DNA of 45,049 bases from a virus: positions 1-45,049 of the IMG/VR virus record IMGVR_UViG_3300027659_000061. One strand, given 5' to 3'. The translations under genes and the position numbers were made by a program. Positions 8,367-15,158 of this stretch are shown here, piece by piece (the first letter of the stretch is position 1; every line of letters starts with the position of its first letter). Under the pieces are notes generated by a model. It saw only the letters and a program-made list of their open reading frames with translations. It did no database searches and was not told the DNA's origin.

Positions 8367-9881
8367 TTAGAACGCCAGTGCTTCTAGTTGGGCCTCGAGC
8401 CTGGCGAATGACACGTGGGCGCTACTGTCGCCCCGGAACCGCTGGATGCGCCAGTTGCGCATGTGACCCTGTTGGAACCACGCCAGGCGCTTCTTGGTGT
8501 TGCCTGCGGTGCCGACTGAGATGAACCTGTCCTGGCTCCACGATTTGCCGTCCAGCGAATAGCTGGTGCTGATCTGCGGGTTGCCGAGTGCCGCTGAGTT
8601 TGGGACGGCAAGCTCAAGCAGGATGTATTCGCCATTCTCTTGCAGCAAAAAGAAGCCGTTTTCTTGGAGCAATCCGCTGATAACTTGCGTCACTACAGCA
8701 ACGCTTCCGGTCAATGCCACCAGTTCTAGCTTGTTGAAGATGGCGCCGTTGCTCTCGTTGTAGACGATGAGCGTGCCGAATTCCCAGCGCACCTGCTGGC
8801 CCCAGTGGTGGCCGGTGCTTTGCACCAAATAGCCGATGGCGCTGGACTGCGGATCGCCGACCAGCCACTTGTTGTAGCACCAGACGATGTTCCTGGCCCG
8901 GTACTGCGCGATGCCGGTGGTGGTGCTGGCCAGAACAAACCAGACCTGATCTTGTAGTGCTCGCGAGGCGGATGCGTCGTAGACCAGCGTTTGATCTGGC
9001 AGATGTACGTACAGGTGCTCGTGCGCCTTGTCGTTTCTGGACTCCAGCTTCACCGTGCTCAGTTGATCTTCGGTGTACTGCAGCAGAATGTTGTCGATTT
9101 CTTGAGTGCTGACCTTTGTCGTTGTTGCCGAGACGCCAAGATAGATGCCTGGCGCCTCGTTCCGACCACCACCGAGGAATGCCATCGCATCAACAAAAAC
9201 GCAGCAGGCTTGGGTGCCGATGCAGCCCTTTTGAATCTGAGCGCCTTCAATCCTTGCGAACGGGAAAAGATCGGTGCCCACGTTGTTGAAGACCTCAATG
9301 GTGTGCCGATTGAGCGCGTAGACCTCGTTGCGAAGTTTGAGTAGCGCCACCACGGGGTCGGGGTCCGCCTCGCTTAACCCGTACTTAAATGGGTCTATGG
9401 CAAATGGATTGTTTAGCTCTGTGACGATCAGGTACTGACCATCGGTGGTCATAAAGTAGCCATCGACCCAGCAGAAGTCGATCACGAATCCAAGGTCCGG
9501 GTCTGTGACTTGCAGCAACCCGGCGGTGCTGCTCCAGTAGTACAGGCGTCCGCCGGATGCGACGGCCAGGCTGGTGAAGCTGTAGTCAAACGTCACCAAG
9601 TTGGTGGTTGGCCCGCCAACATCGCCCAGGACGGTTACAGCGCCGCTGCTTGAGACTGAGACCAGCTTGGTGCCCATGACCCGATAGCAGATGTTGTTCC
9701 ACTCAATCCCGCCACGGTCGATGCCTGGCCCTGTCCCATTGGCGACAATGCCATCGCCTGGTCGCAAGAAACCGTTGCTGATGCCGCTGACCTTTGGTAC
9801 GGGCACCAGATTGACGGGGTAGCTGGTGCGGATCTCCGGCGTGCCGTCAGTGTAAATTCCGTTCAGGATTGGAATTTGCAT
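8367..9881 (-). CDS. Packaged-DNA stabilisation protein, gp10-like
   Basis: The 504-residue product (P22 gp10 is 472) follows the pattern of the P22 gp10 hub family. It opens with a short strand (MQIPILNGIYT), the SYPVNLVPVPK segment and a GFLRPGDGI loop, then beta-propeller-like repeats and a VWFVLASTTTGIAQYRARN stretch. It would close the portal-gp4 channel after packaging and hold the needle and tailspikes. Near residues 405-425 it has two tandem LLQENG units that recur in a tiny gene at 10681-10815. The ATG lies directly against the TGA of the HNH gene (TGAATG). A second, truncated version is at 44436-45049. Confidence 0.8.
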   Translation of the reverse strand: MQIPILNGIYTDGTPEIRTSYPVNLVPVPKVSGISNGFLRPGDGIVANGTGPGIDRGGIEWNNICYRVMGTKLVSVSSSGAVTVLGDVGGPTTNLVTFDYSFTSLAVASGGRLYYWSSTAGLLQVTDPDLGFVIDFCWVDGYFMTTDGQYLIVTELNNPFAIDPFKYGLSEADPDPVVALLKLRNEVYALNRHTIEVFNNVGTDLFPFARIEGAQIQKGCIGTQACCVFVDAMAFLGGGRNEAPGIYLGVSATTTKVSTQEIDNILLQYTEDQLSTVKLESRNDKAHEHLYVHLPDQTLVYDASASRALQDQVWFVLASTTTGIAQYRARNIVWCYNKWLVGDPQSSAIGYLVQSTGHHWGQQVRWEFGTLIVYNESNGAIFNKLELVALTGSVAVVTQVISGLLQENGFFLLQENGEYILLELAVPNSAALGNPQISTSYSLDGKSWSQDRFISVGTAGNTKKRLAWFQQGHMRNWRIQRFRGDSSAHVSFARLEAQLEALAF

Positions 9882-10349
9882 TCAGGTCACCGCTTCATTT
9901 TGTTTTTGCCAATAGCCGCGCGGTAGACGATTTGCGCTTTGTTGCGCCATTGTGGCCCAGCGCACATTTCCTGGCTCATAGTGCCCTAGTGGATCAATGC
10001 GGTCAAGCGTCATTCCTTCTTTACGAATGCCAATGCAGTCGACCAATTCCTGAAGCGCGCCAAACTTAAACTCAACTTGCTCATAGCACGCATGATGCTT
10101 CTCGCCCATTTTGCAGCGTTGTTTTGCCTTGTAGTAGCTGCTTTGAGTCCTGGCTAGGTCTGGGTCATTTTTTACACCAGTGCCTTTGCGCGGATGGTCG
10201 CGGCCATCAAACCGCATCCGGTTATGGCACGGCTTGCAGATCAGGGGTTTACCCTGACCTAGCACTCTCGCAATGACATCTGACCGAACCATCCGTTTTT
10301 CTCCGCAGTTTGGACACTGCACTTCATGTTTATTGTTTCCATTTGGCAT
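9882..10349 (-). CDS. HNH-type homing endonuclease candidate
   Basis: I start this 155-residue protein at MPNGNNKHE because AAAGGAG stands six bases upstream. It has a zinc-ribbon-like start (CPNCGEKR, then CKPCHNR) and a C-terminal segment with MTLDRIDPLGHYEPGNVRWA. The last matches the DRIDxxGxYxxxNxRWA signature of phage HNH-like homing endonucleases. Such genes insert between phage genes and promote their own spread by cutting alleles that lack them. It lies between the gp10-like gene and a group of small structural genes, and a free-standing insertion fits. The active-site histidine pair cannot be assigned with certainty. Confidence 0.75.
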   Translation of the reverse strand: MPNGNNKHEVQCPNCGEKRMVRSDVIARVLGQGKPLICKPCHNRMRFDGRDHPRKGTGVKNDPDLARTQSSYYKAKQRCKMGEKHHACYEQVEFKFGALQELVDCIGIRKEGMTLDRIDPLGHYEPGNVRWATMAQQSANRLPRGYWQKQNEAVT

Positions 10350-10386
10350 ACGCTGCTCCTTTGGTGCATTGTAATACCATTTTGGA

Positions 10387-10674
10387 TTATTTCCACTTAA
10401 CGCGGTCACTCCAATACGCTGCGCTCATCTTACCCTTGGAGATGTTCTCGGCGTGCCTGGCCTTGAATGACTCTCGGCGAGCCTGGGATGCTTTCGACTC
10501 GCCTTCCATCTTCGGAGACCCGGAGACACCTTGCTGACCGAATCGAATGGTCTTCACTTGGTCGCCGGCTTTGGCCACTACAACGTGGCTTTTGGTCGGA
10601 TGCGATGGAGTGCGCTTGGGCTTGTTGTAGCCCTCAACGCCAGCGCGATCCAGTCTTGAGTCTTTGGCGCCCAT
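10387..10674 (-). CDS. Small basic conserved phage protein
   Basis: The 95-residue product is strongly basic, with the block IRFGQQGVSGSPKMEGES followed by SFKARHAENISKGKMSAAYW. I recognise this block from many small environmental-phage proteins of unknown function. It has no signal peptide or membrane segment. It sits among structural genes and ends shortly before the HNH gene's start. The basic, Ala/Ser-rich make-up would suit DNA binding or a packaged internal protein, but that is only a guess. The start is the first ATG, and the upstream purine stretch is weak. Confidence 0.7.
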   Translation of the reverse strand: MGAKDSRLDRAGVEGYNKPKRTPSHPTKSHVVVAKAGDQVKTIRFGQQGVSGSPKMEGESKASQARRESFKARHAENISKGKMSAAYWSDRVKWK

Positions 10675-10680
10675 GATGCC

Positions 10681-10815
10681 CTAGTCAAGCAGAATATACG
10701 CGCCATCCTCTTGCAGCAGGAAGAAACCATCCTCCTGCAGCAGCGCACCGGCAACCGGCCCGCCACCGATATTCCAGAAACGGATTCGGAAGCGCAGCCG
10801 GGTCAGCGGGTACAT
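10681..10815 (-). CDS. 44-residue protein with tandem LLQEDG units
   Basis: This small frame starts with ATG at 10815-10813, one base after the stop of the upstream gene, behind a GAGGGG stretch. It ends in TAG at 10683-10681. The protein begins with basic RLRFRIRFWN and ends in two tandem units, ALLQEDGFFLLQEDGAYILL. The same doublet (LLQENGFFLLQENGEYILL) lies inside the gp10-like protein at about 8628-8700. Tight spacing, a ribosome site and the shared motif support a real gene. It may be a small virion adaptor or a detached module of a tail protein; the function is unknown. Confidence 0.6.
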   Translation of the reverse strand: MYPLTRLRFRIRFWNIGGGPVAGALLQEDGFFLLQEDGAYILLD

Positions 10816-10816
10816 G

Positions 10817-11119
10817 CTAGAACCCCTCGCCTGGCATGACGTGCAGGGACGTGCCGGCGGCGGAAATGTGCGCCATTAGACTGTAATCGCCGGGCTTGGT
10901 GATGGTTACCTGAGCGCCTCCCGGCACCGGGTAATCTGCCGTGGTCGCGACCACCGGGGCGGTTTCGCCGAACCGGATATAGCAGACATTGGCGCCGAGG
11001 TTGGTCAGGCAGACGGTCTGCGTGGCGCCGGTGACCGTTGCGGTGGCTGATGCCGCCCCCGGCGACACGATGACGCCACGGTTGTAGCCTGGCGAGAATG
11101 GGGCTGAGTTGTAAGGCAT
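10817..11119 (-). CDS. Small beta-rich structural protein
   Basis: A 100-residue Ala/Thr/Val/Gly-rich protein with strand-like stretches (ATATVTGATQTVCLTNLG, CYIRFGETAPVVAT, AQVTITKPGDYSLMAHI) and no long helix. This resembles small Ig-like or jelly-roll head-tail proteins of podoviruses. It follows the 151-residue structural gene and is followed after one base by the 44-residue gene, so the set is probably co-translated. No family can be named with confidence. Confidence 0.65.
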   Translation of the reverse strand: MPYNSAPFSPGYNRGVIVSPGAASATATVTGATQTVCLTNLGANVCYIRFGETAPVVATTADYPVPGGAQVTITKPGDYSLMAHISAAGTSLHVMPGEGF

Positions 11120-11138
11120 TGGGTTCGTCTCCTAAAAA

Positions 11139-11594
11139 TTAGCCGATGCGATACCAAGAGTTGGTCGCTTGGTAGAAACGCATGGTGAAGAACGCATTGG
11201 CGGCCAGGGTGGTTGGCGCTCCAAATGCCGCAGCAGCGCCGTTGAGCGCCAGCGTGAATGCCGTAATGATCTGCGTGGTGGTCACCAGCAACTGAGTCCC
11301 GTCTGGCGTGCCGGTGTTGAGCGGGAGCGTGATCGTGCCGGTGGCCAGCGTGCCGGCTGGCTGCAGTAGCATCCACTGCTGCTCGCTGACTGGCGTCGGA
11401 ACGGTGACGTTGAACCCTGCGCCTGGGGTGTAGAGATTGGTGGAGACGGTCGGCGCGGCAAAGACGGTCTGAAAGTACGTCAGCAGCTGCGTTACGCTGA
11501 CCTTGCGAGCATCGCCGTTGTTCGGAACGTAGATCGGCAGCAGATCGCCACCGGATACCTGACTGAGGCCTGCTAGTTGATTGATCGTCGGCAT
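11139..11594 (-). CDS. Structural protein with a fibre-type N-terminal motif
   Basis: The 151-residue product begins MPTINQLAGLSQVSGGDLLP and soon has RKVSVTQLLTYF. This N-terminal pattern (xISxL ... GxxLLPI ... KVSVxxL) also opens the fibre-like protein at 34642-35604 and many phage fibres. The remainder is a small beta-rich domain ending in MRFYQATNSWYRIG, as in polysaccharide-binding or fibre-tip modules. It lies just after the gp4-like gene, so it may be a short appendage or adaptor on the tail machine. The role is inferred. Confidence 0.65.
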   Translation of the reverse strand: MPTINQLAGLSQVSGGDLLPIYVPNNGDARKVSVTQLLTYFQTVFAAPTVSTNLYTPGAGFNVTVPTPVSEQQWMLLQPAGTLATGTITLPLNTGTPDGTQLLVTTTQIITAFTLALNGAAAAFGAPTTLAANAFFTMRFYQATNSWYRIG

Positions 11595-11606
11595 GTGTGG
11601 CCTCTT

Positions 11607-12089
11607 TCAGGTGTATTCGAGCGGGCCGTCCTGGCCGGCCAGGGTTGGGTAGACAGGCTGCGCCAAGAACGGATTGTCGTAGACCCTCCAAGGCTTGTTG
11701 CCTGCGCCAGATGGCATGGTTCCTGGCATCTGCTGCTCGATCGGCATGGCGGCCCTAGATAGGAGCGTATTGTACGTCTCCTTAGCCGTCATCTTGGTGT
11801 CAGGCATGACCTGCTTGCCGTAGCTCGGGGCCAGCTTGACGCCGAGGTTTGTGTAGATCGCTTCGTTGGACGAGTCGGGGACGTTGGTCTGCTCGTCCAG
11901 ATCGCTATCCTGCGGGATTGACGGGAGCGGGTATCCCAGGCGGATGCCAAGCGCATTCCACGAGGCAATCATGGTGTCGAGTCGGCGCAGAGCGCTGTCC
12001 AGCTGCTCTGGCGTGAGGTCAAAGACGTAGGACGCCAGCCCGATCTCTTCGAAGGCCTGCGTTACGAACTGGCGCTTTGTCCATCCCAT
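11607..12089 (-). CDS. Tail accessory factor, gp4-like head-completion protein
   Basis: The 160-residue product (P22 gp4 is 166) has the hallmarks of the P22 tail-accessory-factor family. These are an N-terminal helix pair beginning WTKRQFVTQAFEEIGL, then LDSALRRLDTMIASWNALGI, an acidic loop and a helical region with EAIYTNLGVKLAPSYGK. In P22 a ring of gp4 binds below the portal and prolongs the DNA channel for gp10. Position before the gp10 region fits, although here a group of small genes and an HNH gene intervene. No peptidoglycan-hydrolase signature is apparent to me. Confidence 0.82.
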   Translation of the reverse strand: MGWTKRQFVTQAFEEIGLASYVFDLTPEQLDSALRRLDTMIASWNALGIRLGYPLPSIPQDSDLDEQTNVPDSSNEAIYTNLGVKLAPSYGKQVMPDTKMTAKETYNTLLSRAAMPIEQQMPGTMPSGAGNKPWRVYDNPFLAQPVYPTLAGQDGPLEYT

Positions 12090-12091
12090 GC

Positions 12092-12502
12092 TCAGACTCC
12101 TGTAATTCGATGCTGGATCAATTGTCCCAGCTTTCTGTCCGGCGTGCGACCGTCAAAGCGAATGTCAAGCTCTCGCGCCTTGAGCTCAAGCTCTTGCCGC
12201 GTCGGCGGTGCGTCATCCTTCGGGGCTGCTGCCGCTGCCTTGGCCAACTCGCGCCAGTCTAGTGGCTTTGAAGGCTTGCGCTTCTTGACTGGCCTGCTTA
12301 GCCACTTGGCCTTGATCTTAACCGGACCGGCGGCCTTGTCGCCAGCGGCGATGATAGCCTCATCGGATGATGCAAACCAGCCGGCAGACAGCTTGGCGTC
12401 GGCCTCCTCTTGGGTCTGCACGCCAACGATCTTGTACGTGCCAGCGCTACCAGGCTTTTGGAGTTGCCCTGGCGACTGGTAGAGCATGGCGGGGAATTGC
12501 AT
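12092..12502 (-). CDS. Hypothetical protein with HeH/SAP-like C-terminus
   Basis: The 136-residue product starts MQFPAMLYQSPGQLQK, has a Lys/Pro-rich basic centre and ends in a helix-extended loop-helix-like segment, QELELKARELDIRFDGRTP followed by KLGQLI. Such segments resemble the HeH/LEM/SAP fold that phages place at the ends of head-completion and DNA-contact proteins. The ATG overlaps the upstream TAA (TAATG), so it is probably coupled. It may help join head and tail; the evidence is only position and the C-terminal pattern. Confidence 0.65.
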   Translation of the reverse strand: MQFPAMLYQSPGQLQKPGSAGTYKIVGVQTQEEADAKLSAGWFASSDEAIIAAGDKAAGPVKIKAKWLSRPVKKRKPSKPLDWRELAKAAAAAPKDDAPPTRQELELKARELDIRFDGRTPDRKLGQLIQHRITGV

Positions 12503-12675
12503 TACTTCTTGGCCTTCATAGGCTTAGCTGTTTTTGCAGATGCAACGAATGCGGCCTTCGTTGGTGCGCCTTTGGCGCCAGGCTTGCGCATTCGCTCGGG
12601 CGTCTTGCCTGCGGCCTTCTGGTCTGCAATGCGCTCACGCTTGGCGTGAATGTTGGCATAGAGACCGGCCTTCAT
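12502..12675 (-). CDS. 57-residue basic protein (GLYANIHAKR type)
   Basis: A short gene with ATG at 12675-12673, overlapping the stop of the gene before it (ATGA), and a TAA at 12504-12502 that overlaps the next ATG. The start MKAGLYANIHAKRERI and the later block MRKPGAKGAPT are a pattern I know from many small, very basic phage proteins of unknown function. It ends in KPMKAKK. The chain of overlapping starts and stops with recognisable residues makes the gene credible despite its size. It may bind nucleic acid or be packaged. Confidence 0.75.
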   Translation of the reverse strand: MKAGLYANIHAKRERIADQKAAGKTPERMRKPGAKGAPTKAAFVASAKTAKPMKAKK

Positions 12676-12842
12676 TTCTTGGCCTTTGCCGGGGCTTTAC
12701 CGGGCTTGCCTGCCTTCATTGCAGCGGTCCTTGCGGTGGATAGTGCAACGGCGATGGCTTGCTTCTGGGGCATCCCTGCCTTCATCTCTTTGCCGATGTT
12801 TTTAGAGATCGACTTTTGGGAGTAGCCTTTTTTTAGGGGCAT
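12672..12842 (-). CDS. 56-residue basic protein (MPLKKG type)
   Basis: The ATG at 12842-12840 follows CTAAGGAATAATTGTC, a good ribosome site. The protein starts MPLKKGYSQKSISKNI and has MPQKQAIAVALSTAR in the middle. This matches a widespread small phage family of unknown function whose members read MPLKKGxSxKxISxNI. The C-terminus is Lys/Ala-rich. It overlaps the following gene by four bases. It is the first gene after the coat gene and a hairpin, so it probably marks the start of the head-tail connector group. Confidence 0.8.
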   Translation of the reverse strand: MPLKKGYSQKSISKNIGKEMKAGMPQKQAIAVALSTARTAAMKAGKPGKAPAKAKK

Positions 12843-12862
12843 GACAATTATTCCTTAGAGAA

Positions 12863-12906
12863 TGTACATATCATACCCTTGATTAACTCAAGAGTATGAT
12901 AGTACA
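12863..12906 (-). terminator. Hairpin after the coat gene (attenuator or RNA-processing site)
   Basis: The arms TCATACCCTTGA (12871-12882) and TCAAGAGTATGA (12888-12899) pair over 12 bp with one mismatch around a 5-base loop. The stem extends outward with a bulge to 12863-12906. It lies in the 87-base gap between the coat stop and the next gene. No long U-run follows on the minus-strand transcript, so it is more likely a partial terminator or an RNA-stabilising or processing hairpin that lets the coat be made in excess. The pairing is seen; the role is inferred. Confidence 0.55.
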
Positions 12907-12929
12907 TCAAGCGGTATTATGCTGTTTAA

Positions 12930-14201
12930 TTATTGATTAAAAAGCAAAATTCCGCTCATTTCCGGCTGTTTGTTCACAACACCGAACAAGGTATCAAGAC
13001 GGTACTTGATGACCATGCTGTCAATGTCGTAGAACTTCTGCATCACCAGTTCAACGCCTTGGTCGGTGGTGGCACGCATCACTGCGGTGCCAGCATCGGA
13101 CGGGATGGCGTAACGGCCTGGCAGGATTTCCAACGAATCCTTTTGCCAGAACACGTTGATCGCCGAGGCACCGGTGTTGAGCCAGTTCAGAGCGGCAGCG
13201 CCGGAAGCGGCAACCAACTGAACGTTCTTGTACTGCAGTTCAGCATCGGTGGCCGGTGCGGTGGCTGCAATGATGGGAGGGCTGATGACCAGGGTCACGC
13301 CACCGGCAGGAACGCTGATGACGCGGAAGGTCTTCAGTTGGCCGGTACTCACTTTGGTGATGTGATGCACCGCGTAGATGCCGTCAATCGTGAACGCATC
13401 GCCAGCCACAACGCCGGCCGAGTTGGACACGGTGACGGTCTGGTAGCGGTTGTCCACGTTGATCTGACCGCCGACCGAGGTCGAGGTGGCTTGCGGCACG
13501 TACTGGGCCTGAGCGCCAGTGGTGTCAATCGTGGTTACTCCACCAGCCGCCACGGCAATGCGGTTTGCATAGTCGAACTTGTAGGTGTCAAAACCAGCGA
13601 CCATCCCGACCTGGTTACGCTCGTAAGCGAGGTTAGATTTCGGGTTGCCGAAGGAGCGAGTTGCCACCGCCAGGTTGCCGGCCATGCCGTTGTAGTCGCG
13701 GCTGGACAGGCCCAGGAAGCGATCGTAGTCAGGAACGCCTTGCTCGTTCATGATCGTGTCGCACAGGCTCACATCGTCATAGTCACCGGCAGCGCCAACG
13801 ATCGGAACCACCAGCGTGCCCTGAGCAGCTGCTGTGTTCATGATCGCCACGTTGATATCGCTGGCCAACTTCTGCTTCGCGGACTCGCCCAGGCGGCCCT
13901 CTTGCAGCGCATCGCGCAGGTCGAGGGTCGTCATGGTCCAAGGCACCGTTTGGCTGAAGCCAATGGTGCTGGGAACCGACAACTGGGTCATGTTCTGGTA
14001 CGTGACGGGCGTGCCGGGCGCGGAGGTTTGCGACTGGGCGATGTAGGGCATCGGGCGCCAGATGGTGTCGTTGGTGCGAGCCATCATCGTCTGGTCGGTG
14101 TTGTAGACCGAGACGTGACGCGACAGCACCAGCAAGTCCTGGAAGCCTTCAAGAATGTCTTCGAACGCTACGCGCTCTTCTTTTGAGAATGAATTGCTCA
14201 C
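12930..14201 (-). CDS. Major coat protein, P22 gp5-like
   Basis: The 423-residue product (P22 gp5 is 430) has the P22-coat order. There is an N-terminal helix (FSKEERVAFEDILEGFQDLL), an extended arm with RTNDTIWRPMPYIAQS, a TVPWTMTTLDLRDALQE segment and the long helix GESAKQKLASDINVAI. An inserted beta domain follows at about 220-320 (VTVSNSAGVVAGDAF), and the C-terminus is LDTLFGVVNKQPEMSGIL. It builds the icosahedral shell with the scaffold. The start is GTG, eleven bases after AAGGAT. It is flanked by the scaffold gene upstream and a hairpin downstream. Confidence 0.92.
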   Translation of the reverse strand: MSNSFSKEERVAFEDILEGFQDLLVLSRHVSVYNTDQTMMARTNDTIWRPMPYIAQSQTSAPGTPVTYQNMTQLSVPSTIGFSQTVPWTMTTLDLRDALQEGRLGESAKQKLASDINVAIMNTAAAQGTLVVPIVGAAGDYDDVSLCDTIMNEQGVPDYDRFLGLSSRDYNGMAGNLAVATRSFGNPKSNLAYERNQVGMVAGFDTYKFDYANRIAVAAGGVTTIDTTGAQAQYVPQATSTSVGGQINVDNRYQTVTVSNSAGVVAGDAFTIDGIYAVHHITKVSTGQLKTFRVISVPAGGVTLVISPPIIAATAPATDAELQYKNVQLVAASGAAALNWLNTGASAINVFWQKDSLEILPGRYAIPSDAGTAVMRATTDQGVELVMQKFYDIDSMVIKYRLDTLFGVVNKQPEMSGILLFNQ

Positions 14202-14221
14202 GATAAATCCTTAGATGAAAA

Positions 14222-15094
14222 CTATTTAGATGCCGCTCGCTTTTGCGCTTTGTACTGGATGACCTTGGTCATGTTTCCAGTCTTCTCCGCTTCTGCTCGC
14301 AGACGTTCAAGGGTTGAGTCCACCGCCCCTGATGATCGGCCAGTTCCTGACACGATCTTCTCGGGCGGCGGGGCTGCTTTGCGGTTCGTCACTTTTAGGT
14401 CCTTCTCCAGTTTCGCTACCGCAAAAGCAAACTTTACGGGGTCTGTAATCTCGGATAGCTCCTTCGCCTTCTTCAGGTTCTTGCCGAGTGCGTAAATCAC
14501 CAGTGCCGGATTCTCGGCACCTTGTAGCACAACGCCTTGCTGGGTGATGCTGAATAACTCCTGGGCCACGGCCTCGGCGTCTTCAAAATCCTTCACTCGC
14601 AGTTCGGCTTTCGCCTTACCGTAGCTGTCCAGCTTGGACTGCCAGGCTTTCTGCTGAGTCATAACTTCAGCCTCTTGCCTGGCGGTTACATCGGCGGCTT
14701 TTCTTTTCAGATCAAACCAGTCCGACAGTGCCACTTCAAACCTGTCCGCGTCGTAGTCGTGGTCCTCAAGCGTTGGCTTTTTCCCCAGCGTAACCGGTTT
14801 GGTCTCAGTCTGCGTGGTTTGTAGCTTGGCTTGCAGATCGCGGTTCTGGCGCTGCAGTTCTCGGTGTGACTTGCGCAGCTCGCGAACCCATTCCGGCGCG
14901 TGAGTCTGTTCCTCGGGAGGCGGCGCTTCCTCCCCAATGGATACTACAACCTCTTCTTCGGCATCATCATCAGACTCTTCCTGTTCGGCAACTGGATCGC
15001 TGCTGTCCTCGGTGTCGTCCTCAATAACGCCAGTGTCTTGGTCGTCCTCTCCAATATCTGCCTGCTTCATCTTGACCCCATCAAACTCACCCAT
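14222..15094 (-). CDS. Scaffolding protein, gp8-like
   Basis: The 290-residue product (P22 gp8 is 303) lies between portal and coat, as in P22. The N-terminal 55 residues are very acidic (EDDQDTGVIEDDTED). A helical coiled-coil region covers about 65-190, and the C-terminus is basic and helical (STLERLRAEAEKTGNMTKVI, then KAQKRAASK), which is the kind of end that binds coat subunits. Scaffold directs procapsid assembly and leaves before or during packaging. A possible second start, MKQADIGED, is eight codons in. A 6-bp hairpin lies just upstream of the first ATG. Confidence 0.85.
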   Translation of the reverse strand: MGEFDGVKMKQADIGEDDQDTGVIEDDTEDSSDPVAEQEESDDDAEEEVVVSIGEEAPPPEEQTHAPEWVRELRKSHRELQRQNRDLQAKLQTTQTETKPVTLGKKPTLEDHDYDADRFEVALSDWFDLKRKAADVTARQEAEVMTQQKAWQSKLDSYGKAKAELRVKDFEDAEAVAQELFSITQQGVVLQGAENPALVIYALGKNLKKAKELSEITDPVKFAFAVAKLEKDLKVTNRKAAPPPEKIVSGTGRSSGAVDSTLERLRAEAEKTGNMTKVIQYKAQKRAASK

Positions 15095-15098
15095 TTAG

Positions 15099-15119
15099 AA
15101 CGGCTGGGCGGATGCCGTT
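15099..15119 (-). promoter_or_regulatory. Hairpin just upstream of the scaffold start
   Basis: AACGGC (15099-15104) pairs with GCCGTT (15114-15119) around a 9-base loop and ends four bases before the scaffold ATG on the minus-strand mRNA. No clear Shine-Dalgarno motif is visible outside it. The hairpin could restrain initiation. Scaffold synthesis is feedback-controlled after transcription in P22, which makes this a plausible control point, but that is inference. Confidence 0.35.
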
Positions 15120-15158
15120 GATTACATTCTGAACTATTTTAGAGCATCTGACAATAGA

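Larger units (their letters stand above)
1882..8980. repeat. Strain-variant block, copy A
   Basis: This 7.1-kb stretch is collinear with 37951-45049 at a constant offset of 36069-36070. There are only single-base indels, at about 6816 and 8365, both between genes. By eye the copies differ at several bases per 100, mostly in third codon positions. It covers the tailspike head-binding domain, the three ejection candidates, four small virion-block genes, the needle-like protein and the C-terminal part of the gp10-like protein. The divergence argues against a recent duplication and for two related phage strains in one contig. Confidence 0.9.

Noticed and set aside
12933-14186. 417-codon open frame on the plus strand opposite the coat gene
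   Set aside because: It mirrors the coat gene in a GC-rich region, is His/Val/Gly/Arg-rich in the way antisense shadows are, has no ribosome site and lies against the direction of the arm.
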